Below are positions 57,982-64,000 of a stretch of 64,000 nt of DNA, piece after piece (the first letter of the stretch is position 1; every line of letters begins with the position of its first letter). The stretch covers positions 62,001-126,000 of the forward strand of contig CALWUT010000006.1 of assembly GCA_944384825.1 (NCBI GenBank). The letters run 5' to 3'. The position numbers and the translations under genes are program-made. The notes under the pieces are model-generated. The model was given only the letters and a program-made list of their open reading frames with translations, did no database searches and was not told the DNA's origin. Origin of the DNA: an uncultured Clostridia bacterium. Its GTDB lineage: Bacteria > Bacillota > Clostridia > Oscillospirales > Acutalibacteraceae.

Positions 57982-58338
57982 TTGAGAGCCAAATTATCGT
58001 GGTGGGAAGCTGAAGCGTTTGCATTTGTGAGAGTGCCGAAAGTGATCCTAACGCACCCGTCATACACGGGACTATCCGCAAATGCCGCCTTGCTCTATGG
58101 GATATTGCTTGACCGAGTGAGCCTATCCACCAAAAACAAGGACAGATTTACAGACCGCTACGGCGATGTGTTCGTGTACTGCACCTTAAAGGATATATGC
58201 GAAACGCTATCCTGCGGACACGATAAAGCCACAAAAATGCTGAAAGAATTGGAACTGTACGGACTCATCAGCCGCCAACAACAAGGCAAGGGCAGACCTG
58301 CACGTATCTATGTTCACAAATTTATAACCAAGCCGTAG
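57982..58338 (+). CDS. Replication initiator RepA, N-terminal domain only
   Basis: The 118 residues match the RepA N-terminal domain of Firmicutes plasmids and ICEs: FVRVPKVILTHPSYTGLSANAALLYGILLDRVSLS, later LKDICETLSCGHDKATKML and a winged-helix end GKGRPARIYVHKF. Full RepA proteins are two to three times longer. After the TAG at 58336 another frame reads DCGFIARNNTKVNNLPTERR to a stop near 58457, which looks like the C-terminal part of the same family. A truncation or frameshift has probably separated the two. Confidence 0.75.
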   Translation: MRAKLSWWEAEAFAFVRVPKVILTHPSYTGLSANAALLYGILLDRVSLSTKNKDRFTDRYGDVFVYCTLKDICETLSCGHDKATKMLKELELYGLISRQQQGKGRPARIYVHKFITKP

Positions 58339-58584
58339 AGTGCGGTTTTTCCGCATCCAAGACTGCGGCTTTATAGCAAGAAACAATACTAAAGTTAATA
58401 ACTTACCTACCGAAAGAAGAATAGTTTATGTACTACCTAAGTTAGAGAGTATATAGGGACAAGCGGTTATTGGAAGTGCCGCCATTCCCAGCACAGCCCG
58501 TTTCTTCTTCGGCTGGTAAAGAAACTAACTGAATATAAGCAACAAAATCGAGGAAAAATATGGAATGAACGGAGGTAGCATTTA

Positions 58585-58833
58585 ATGATTTTGGAAGTTT
58601 ACGAGAATAAGAAATTTGCGTGTTATTGGTTTACACGAGAAGATTTAGAGGACAGAGCGTTGTTGGAGTCCTTAATACCCGAACAAGAGGAATGGAACAA
58701 AAAGGGATACCGAGTGTGCGAATTTCATTCAGGCACGGGTGATATTGTGGAACTGACAAAGGAACTGTTAGTCCGCACAAAAGAAGTTCTTGCAGCCAAG
58801 AAAGTGAAGCAGGAACTTTACGGAGATAACTAA
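58585..58833 (+). CDS. Small protein of mobile elements, function unknown
   Basis: The 82-residue protein (MILEVYENKKFACYWFTRED, then YRVCEFHSGTGDIVELTKEL) resembles short proteins found between repA and recombinase genes. GGAGG lies eight bases before the ATG. No motif suggests a function. Confidence 0.6.
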   Translation: MILEVYENKKFACYWFTREDLEDRALLESLIPEQEEWNKKGYRVCEFHSGTGDIVELTKELLVRTKEVLAAKKVKQELYGDN

Positions 58834-58996
58834 CTATCTCTGCTATGGCAGAGTATTTTGTTCTGCAATAATTACATTAAATAACTTCCAAAATCAGTTA
58901 TTTCCTCGAAAACTGTTGCAATTTGTAGAATGATATGTTACAATGTTGTTCGTAAAGAGTATTGAATATAAAAACAACATTGGAAGTGAGGTTGCT

Positions 58997-60796
58997 ATGT
59001 CAAAGAAGGTAGCCGCATATATGCGTATCTCTGTTGACACCGAAAAGGACAGAGATAATACATCAATAGAAAACCAAAGAAGAATTATAAAAGCTTACAT
59101 TAAACAGACCTTTCCCGACGCCGAAGTAGATTTTTACGAGGATCGTGACAAGAGTGGTTACACCTTTGAGCAAAGAGAAGATTATCAGCGTATGCGTCCC
59201 CTTTTAATGAACGGGCATTACGATATTTTAATGATTAAGGACTTTTCCCGTTTCTCCCGACGTAACAGTAGAGGTCTTGTTGAACTCGAAGATTTGAGAG
59301 ATGCAGGAGTGCGTATTATCTCCATAGGTGATGGTGTCGACTACCCGATCTATGATGATTGGAATAACATTCAAGTACGCTTTCTTCTCAACGAAATGCC
59401 CGTTACCGATGCTTCCAAGAAGGTAAGAAGGGGTGTTGAGAGCCGCCAAAACGAAGGCAATTGGATTTGTGCCGTGCCTTATGGGTATTACTTTGTAAAT
59501 ACCAAAGAAATGATTTTTGAGGTGGACGAAGCGGCGGCAGAGGTTGTCTGTGAAATCTTTGATCTATACATTAAAGGGTGGGGTTATAAAAAGATTGCAA
59601 ATTACCTTACCGAGAAAAATATTCCTACACCTCGTATGGTGGAAAAGGAACGTAAAGAAGCTGAAGCCCTTAAAACCAAGAGCAAGGACGAGATAAAAAT
59701 TAAGGCAAGTCCCGTATGGGCAGTTCCGAGCATAAGCGGTATTTTGCAGAATGATTTTTATATCGGCACACTCCGTCAGCGTAAATATGCCCGTAAAAAT
59801 ATTAACGGTGCGGACAAGAAATTAGATGCAGAAGAAAACAAGGTGTTTGAATATCACCACCCTGCGATTGTCGATGTAAAGGTCTTTATGAAGGCTCAAC
59901 AGCAGTTAAAATCAAGGACAAAATCGAATTATAGGGGTGTCAAAAAGTACGATACCACCTATTCCGGTTTCCTTTACTGCGGCGATTGTGGTAGTCCTAT
60001 GTTCTCTATGAGCCGTCCCGACTTAGCACCCGCATACACTTGTGGTACATACCACAAAAGAGGGTTAAAGAGGTGTACTTCGCACCATATCCGCATTGAT
60101 ACGCTTGACGATTTGCTGAAAATCTATGTAGAGCGTGTAATGAAAAACTCCGAAAAAATGATTGCGAAACTCGAAAAAGCAATTAAGGACGAGCCGCAAA
60201 CGATGAAAAATTCCGCTTCTACCATTGCAAAATTAGAAGTGGATTTGGCAAAGGCAAGAGAGAGCTACAAGGCTACTCAGAAGCAGAAAATTCGTGAACT
60301 TATGAAAGCGGACGGAGATAATCGGGAAATCATAGAGGAAACCTATGAGGAAATCGAAGCCGAACTTTTGCAGAAGATTGACGGTCTTGAAAAGCAACTT
60401 GCGATGACCGTTGAACACCGCAACACACGGATAGAGGTCAACCGCATAGCAAAAACGGCGTTAGATATTTTCCGTGATTTTCTTGAAAAGGACAAACTCG
60501 ACAAAGGCGATTTAGGTTTGATTATTGATAAAATTATCGTGCTTGAGGACAAGGGAAAAGGCACAAATAAATTGCAGATCAAACTGAAAGCCGATATTCA
60601 GATGTTGCTCGAAACGGGTACGCTTACCGATGAAGAACTCAAAGAAGCGGGTTATAGAGGTAAAGTCGTAAATTTTAATTGGGACATCGAAAGTAACTTA
60701 TCAGCCCTAATAGTCCAAAAGGTGCGTAACCAAAAGGACAAGGCTTTCGGTGTCAATGTTATATGTGAGGGCGAATCTTCAAATATATTGTCATAA
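58997..60796 (+). CDS. Large serine recombinase of the 12.3-kb element
   Basis: The 599-residue enzyme has an N-terminal resolvase domain with catalytic Ser12 (YMRISVD), MIKDFSRFSRRNSRG, a recombinase domain, a zinc ribbon (YCGDCGSPMFS) and a long coiled coil. Start is ATG 58997 with GGAAGTGAGG before it. It lies at the right end of the element, outward-facing: its last seven codons (from 60774) come from the disrupted lsa gene. In the excised circle the frame would instead run from GAG GGC into the left end, giving a different C-terminus. It looks intact. Confidence 0.9.
   Translation: MSKKVAAYMRISVDTEKDRDNTSIENQRRIIKAYIKQTFPDAEVDFYEDRDKSGYTFEQREDYQRMRPLLMNGHYDILMIKDFSRFSRRNSRGLVELEDLRDAGVRIISIGDGVDYPIYDDWNNIQVRFLLNEMPVTDASKKVRRGVESRQNEGNWICAVPYGYYFVNTKEMIFEVDEAAAEVVCEIFDLYIKGWGYKKIANYLTEKNIPTPRMVEKERKEAEALKTKSKDEIKIKASPVWAVPSISGILQNDFYIGTLRQRKYARKNINGADKKLDAEENKVFEYHHPAIVDVKVFMKAQQQLKSRTKSNYRGVKKYDTTYSGFLYCGDCGSPMFSMSRPDLAPAYTCGTYHKRGLKRCTSHHIRIDTLDDLLKIYVERVMKNSEKMIAKLEKAIKDEPQTMKNSASTIAKLEVDLAKARESYKATQKQKIRELMKADGDNREIIEETYEEIEAELLQKIDGLEKQLAMTVEHRNTRIEVNRIAKTALDIFRDFLEKDKLDKGDLGLIIDKIIVLEDKGKGTNKLQIKLKADIQMLLETGTLTDEELKEAGYRGKVVNFNWDIESNLSALIVQKVRNQKDKAFGVNVICEGESSNILS
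60748..60771 (-). repeat. Right terminal inverted repeat of the element
   Basis: Begins CGGTGTCAATG and ends GTGAGGG; it is the partner of 48484-48507 and lies inside the recombinase coding end. Confidence 0.88.
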
Positions 60797-60843
60797 CTAC
60801 CATCATAGCTGAAAGTTAAATTTTGCACACTTATCATAGACAT
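60773..60843 (-). pseudogene. lsa-type ABC-F resistance gene, 5' part
   Basis: ATG 60843 opens MSMISVQNLTFSYDG then SYDNIFED, which is the N-terminus of Lsa-type ABC-F proteins. It stops making sense at the GA of the element's right junction. The remainder is at 47056-48482. Joined, the two halves give the N-terminus of an intact ABC domain. Confidence 0.9.
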
Positions 60844-61035
60844 AAAATCACACCTTTTATAAAAATATAAACTGCAAGAAAATAACTCTTACAGCCTAAA
60901 ATTATAGTTCAATGTATGATTTTACATATAATTAGGCAAATAAGAAACGTAACTTTCTTGCAAAAGGCATAATACTACTAAACACAAATTGATAGAGTAA
61001 TTATAGCCTATAAACTAGCAAGAAATATTACGCAT
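60844..61035 (-). promoter_or_regulatory. Attenuator-type leader of the lsa gene
   Basis: Three mutually exclusive blocks are visible on the - strand: TTTCTTGC inside a leader ORF (61018-61025), GCAAGAAA (60954-60961) and TTTCTTGC (60874-60881). The middle block can pair with either outer one; the first pairing extends with TTACG/CGTAA. This is the layout of ribosome-stalling leaders as in erm and ABC-F genes. Confidence 0.7.
61015..61035 (-). CDS. Six-residue leader peptide of the lsa leader
   Basis: A GAGGGGTGG ribosome site precedes ATG CGT AAT ATT TCT TGC TAG (MRNISC). Its 3' codons form one arm of the attenuator pairing, so ribosome position would control access. Such short ORFs are known from inducible antibiotic-resistance leaders. 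Confidence 0.65.
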   Translation of the reverse strand: MRNISC

Positions 61036-61064
61036 CTTTCCACCCCTCAAAATTATTTATAATT

Positions 61065-61093
61065 ATTATATCATAAAGAGGTACAAAATTCAA
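61065..61093 (-). promoter_or_regulatory. Promoter of the lsa leader
   Basis: On the - strand TTGAAT (61088-61093) and TATAAT (61065-61070) are 17 bases apart, with transcription starting about 20 bases before the leader ORF. Confidence 0.75.
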
Positions 61094-61100
61094 TATAGAT

Positions 61101-61754
61101 TTATCTAATTTCAGCATACGTGTTTGCAGTTCTAAAGGTTAATTGGGCGGCTCGTTTGATTATGTTTTCACTTTCTCGTTTTAATGCATTTACAGTTTCA
61201 AAGTCAGCAGTTCCTTTGATATTTATATTGATGATAGGTGAGGGAATGTTGTTATAAAAGATTTTTTCTTTAGGACTATTAGGAAGAATTTGAGTACCAA
61301 CAAAATTATTAGGACTATTTGCAAAATCCCATAGTTTTTTCGTGGCATCGTGAGAGAATACAATATCTCCGTCATTCATTAGTCGGTATCTTCCGGGTGC
61401 AGACTTATCTAAAATAATTTCTTTTCCGTTTTCATCAACCATAGCTAAGCCTTTTTTAGCTGAAAAAGTCCCGCTTGCGTAACCTTGTAGTCTGTATAAC
61501 TTTCGTTTGTAGTAGCCTAACGAAGGTTCCGCACCTTTTTGTGTGCTGATTTGCTCGATAAGTCTTTGAAGCCTAGAAATCTCGCTTATTTTTTCCTCGT
61601 TTTTTACGTTTTTGTACTCTCTAGCATATAAATTCAATGCTTTTGTAGTTTCCTTAGAATTTTCTGTAAGGTTATTCATGGCTTTATTAGCATTTTCAAT
61701 TTGAGAAGTAATACCTGACATTTGATTTGCAATTAAACTATTTCTTCGGCACAA
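61101..61754 (-). pseudogene. Phage tail tape-measure protein, C-terminal remnant
   Basis: The 217-residue frame has coiled-coil sequence (ITSQIENANKAMNNLTENSK) and a C-terminal part with YASGTFSAKKGLAMVDENGKE and GRYRLMNDGDIVF, typical of siphophage tape-measure ends. It has no proper start; its upstream edge fuses to a DnaB-like remnant. In gene order it should precede Dit, which is at 46188-46970, so the lsa gene and the element lie between them. Confidence 0.65.
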
Positions 61755-61985
61755 TCTAACGTGGTTTCAAAAGCTATTTTTGCTCCGATTTCTTTTAATT
61801 TTCTCTCTCTGTATGAATTTATGATAATTTTAGAATACTGTGCAATATTGCTAACGCTTGGTACGCTTTCAGCACACGTTAACAAAAGTTTTTTATGTCG
61901 CTTTCAATCAAATTTTTACCCGCTGTTACCTCGCCTAAAACCGTGACAACATCAATAAATTTTCCCTTGCTCTACAGTAAAAATT
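61752..61985 (-). pseudogene. DnaB N-terminal domain remnant
   Basis: In two frames the - strand reads SKGKFIDVVTVLGEVTAG and then LTCAESVPSVSNIAQYSKII to KEIGAKIAFETTLDCAEEI. This is the pattern of the N-terminal domain of replicative helicase DnaB. It is broken by frameshifts and joins the tape-measure remnant at its 3' edge, so it marks a deletion or rearrangement in the prophage. Confidence 0.6.
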
Positions 61986-62134
61986 TTTTTATATGAGGTT
62001 GATTTTAATGTTTCAATAAAATCTAAAATAATCTCATTTCCATATTTATATTTTAATTTTTTTAAGTTAAAGAAATTTTTATCATTTAATATTTTAAAAA
62101 ATAATTTAGTATCAAGCATTGAAAACACCTCCAT
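61952..62134 (-). other. Short ORF fragment of unknown origin
   Basis: Sixty residues (MEVFSMLDTKLFF to KIFTVEQGKIY) with GGAGG before the ATG run into the DnaB-like remnant in another frame. It could be part of that degraded gene or an unrelated fragment. Confidence 0.3.
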
Positions 62135-62209
62135 AATAGTATATACAAGTACTATTATATACTATTATATTTATACAACAAATAAAATGAAAAATAAGGC
62201 GGTGAAAAG

Positions 62210-62623
62210 ATGAATAAAAATCAATTTGAAATAGAAATATTTTCGGGAGTATGCAAAATTGATAACACAGATTTTACAGCGGGACTTGTAAACATTCAAA
62301 GGAAAGTATCAATACTTGATAAATACGCAGAACGCACGATTGACGGAGATTTAAAGCATGAAATTATAGGAGTTTACTATAACTACACGCTTACATTCTC
62401 GCAGTTTTGGGATATGGAGCAATACGACAGACTTTTTAATAAACTAACCCAACCTAAAGAATTTCACACGATAAGACTGCCAAAAAAATGGATATTACGA
62501 ATTTCAAGGCTATGTTGCAGGGATTGAGGATATGTTTGAATTTGTAAAAGGAGAAAATAAAAGATTTATGTCAGGCTTAAAGTGTGAAATTATCGCTAAA
62601 CAGCCTACATTAAAATATAGATA
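62210..62623 (+). pseudogene. Phage tail-associated protein, frameshifted
   Basis: The first frame reads from MNKNQFEIEIFSGVCK to FHTIRLPK; after an A7 run near 62485 another frame continues GYYEFQGYVAGIEDMFEFVK to the stop at 62621. The joined protein of about 137 residues looks like a phage structural component (no family name is certain). A homopolymer slip is the simplest break. Confidence 0.55.
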
Positions 62624-62635
62624 AGGGGCGAATTT

Positions 62636-64000
62636 ATGCGTGTAACGGAAACGCTTGTAAATTTTGAGCTTTTAAATAATTAAGCACAGGAAAACTGTAC
62701 TTTTTTAAGTTTTGGAAATAAAAATTTTTGCAATCTATCACTTTTAAACGTGCAGACAAAAAATCAAATACCTTTTATGACTTTAGAATTAAATCAGGGA
62801 ATTTTAAACGGAGAATTAAAGCATTTTAATATTACAGAGCAAAATAATTTAACTTTTATGAGTACGTCTGTGTCAGATGAAAACTGTAAATTTAATAATG
62901 TGTGGGTACAAGGGAAATTAAATAACAAATATAAATTCATAGGGTTAACACTTGATTTTGGCATATACTATCCTAAAAGAATAACGGTTGAATACTATCA
63001 GAACAATATAAAAATGTTACATAAAACGATTGACGAAATAGATAACACATGGATTTATGTAGATATGAAAGCAAATGATATTTATAACTTAAAGGTAATT
63101 TTTGAGTAAAGCTGGTGTCCGTATGAATATGCCAATCTTCAAGAATTTTTGTTCGGAAATATACCCGAATGGACGACAGATGATATTATTTCAGGGAATC
63201 TACAAGAAGAAACGGATATAATATCAAAAGTCATCCCTAATGATACGCTTCCCCTTACAATTTACAGTAAAACAGACGATTTTAATGTGTTAAATCCCAA
63301 AGGCTCATATAGCTATTTGCTTCCGAACCAGCGATTTAAAGTTAAACAAACTATTTATAATCTTGATAGTGAAACACAAAAAATTATCAGCTTAAATGAG
63401 ATAAATTTGGGCTTTTTTATTTAAATACATGAGAGAGCTTATTTAATAAACAGATAAAATTTAACCTAGTTTCTCCCCTTGCCCAACTTGACAAAACTCA
63501 GTACAAGAAAAGCCGAATGTATAATGGAAAAGCCGAGGATAACGCATATAAAGTTTTAGAGAGAATTTTTTTTAGACTGTAATTATCCTGATTATCATAT
63601 AGATGAAAACCTTAAAAATATTTATTTAAACGGATATATTCCAGTTTGCACGCACAAACAAGCTCTACAACAGATAGCTTTTGTGTGCGGTTGTTTAGTT
63701 TACGATAATAGAGGAAGTCCGATAAGTATTGAATCTTTTAATACTTCACTTTATCAGGAAATCTAGACGGAAAACATATTTGATCCAATAAAAATAGAGA
63801 AAAAAGAAAGTATAACAGGACTTACAATCAACGTGCATAATTTTACTTTAAAATCTTAAACCGAGGAAATATTCAAGGAGTTTCTGCCACAAGGAACGAG
63901 AGAAATAATATTTAATACTCCATGTGAGAATATACAAAAAAATTCAAATAATATCACAATAAAAGAGAGCGGTATAAATTATGTCGTTTTGGAAGTTAAG
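62636..64000 (+). pseudogene. Phage tail-tip/baseplate protein, decayed and 3' partial
   Basis: ATG 62636 opens a frame that meets TAA at 62681-62683, stays open to 63107, then shifts: YANLQEFLFGNIPEW continues to 63424, and further pieces DNAYKVLERIFF, NLKNIYLNGYIPVCTHKQAL and IAFVCGCLVYDNRGSP follow with more stops. Sequences of this kind occur in phage tail or baseplate proteins. At least four stops or shifts make it dead. It runs off the right edge. Confidence 0.6.

Larger units (their letters stand above)
48481..60774. mobile_element. Serine-recombinase integrative element carrying type III R-M genes, inserted in lsa
   Basis: The ends are set by the split ABC-F gene. Removing the segment rejoins the frame as IFED-SS-FQIDTDW. 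Both junctions carry GA (48481-48482 and 60773-60774), the crossover dinucleotide known for TnpX-type recombinases. Just inside lie 24-base inverted repeats (48484-48507 and 60748-60771) matching at 21 positions. Length is about 12.3 kb, with higher GC than its flanks. Cargo: tnpV remnant, small ORF, GYQP protein, DUF6338-like protein, type III res and mod, AlbA_2 regulator, repA fragment, two small proteins and the recombinase at the right end. No relaxase is visible, so self-transfer is not supported. Confidence 0.9.

Noticed and set aside
43213-64000. Recoded phage (stop-codon reassignment) as the reason for interrupted tail genes
   Set aside because: All three stops and several one-base shifts occur together with deletions, which fits decay better than recoding.

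Overview
The window is AT-rich chromosomal DNA from a spore-forming Clostridia-type Firmicute. The support is the ecfA-ecfA-ecfT-truA order, SRP RNA directly ahead of dnaX-ybaB-recR, a three-gene gerA-type germinant receptor operon, spoIID, the ytfI-ytfJ pair, and near-consensus sigma-A promoters with 16-17 base spacers. The species cannot be named. Several large exported or effector-like proteins and a number of freshly broken genes fit a host-associated, uncultured lineage, but that is inference.

Layout, chromosome (1-43.2 kb): an ECF vitamin/metal transporter with truA; two exported or anchored proteins of unknown role; a YhaN/YhaO (SbcC/SbcD-like) repair pair whose ATPase gene carries one in-frame TGA; SRP RNA, dnaX, ybaB and recR; a lipoprotein and yajC; initiator tRNA-Met and tRNA-Leu(GAG); a frame-split lipoprotein gene; the gerA/B/C operon; a two-gene unit coding an AAA+ protein with a Nif11-like double-glycine leader and a small hydrophobic protein; an ABC-F ATPase; an acetyltransferase; a large surface protein; a short structured RNA; an anchored GT8 glycosyltransferase and gap; spoIID, an M50-like membrane protein with an altered zinc motif, ytfI, ytfJ and a PspC protein; a lipoprotein/two-component/prmC operon; and a CIS-tube (contractile injection system) gene followed by a giant coiled-coil gene and a large secreted protein.

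Layout, accessory part (43.2-64 kb): tRNA-Leu(TAG) is followed by a dead tnpX-type serine recombinase and a TnpW-like gene, then by a heavily decayed siphophage tail module that also holds an lsa-type ABC-F resistance gene. That gene is cut in two by a GC-richer element of about 12.3 kb. The element's ends can be read to the base: a GA dinucleotide at each junction and 24-base imperfect inverted repeats. It carries its own large serine recombinase, tnpV, a truncated repA and a probable phage-defence cargo: an AlbA_2/HATPase regulator with an operator array, type III restriction-modification genes (mod with an extra N-terminal membrane domain), a DUF6338-like membrane protein and a 58-residue protein with three GYQP repeats. 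Upstream of repA lies an array of about ten degenerate 55-base repeats.

Most promising leads for something undescribed: the GYQP/DUF6338 pair with the membrane-fused Mod; the Nif11-leader AAA+ protein with its small partner; the CIS-tube gene with its coiled-coil neighbour far from other tail genes; and an ermC-like leader on the interrupted lsa gene. All domain names come from reading the translations and have not been checked by database search.
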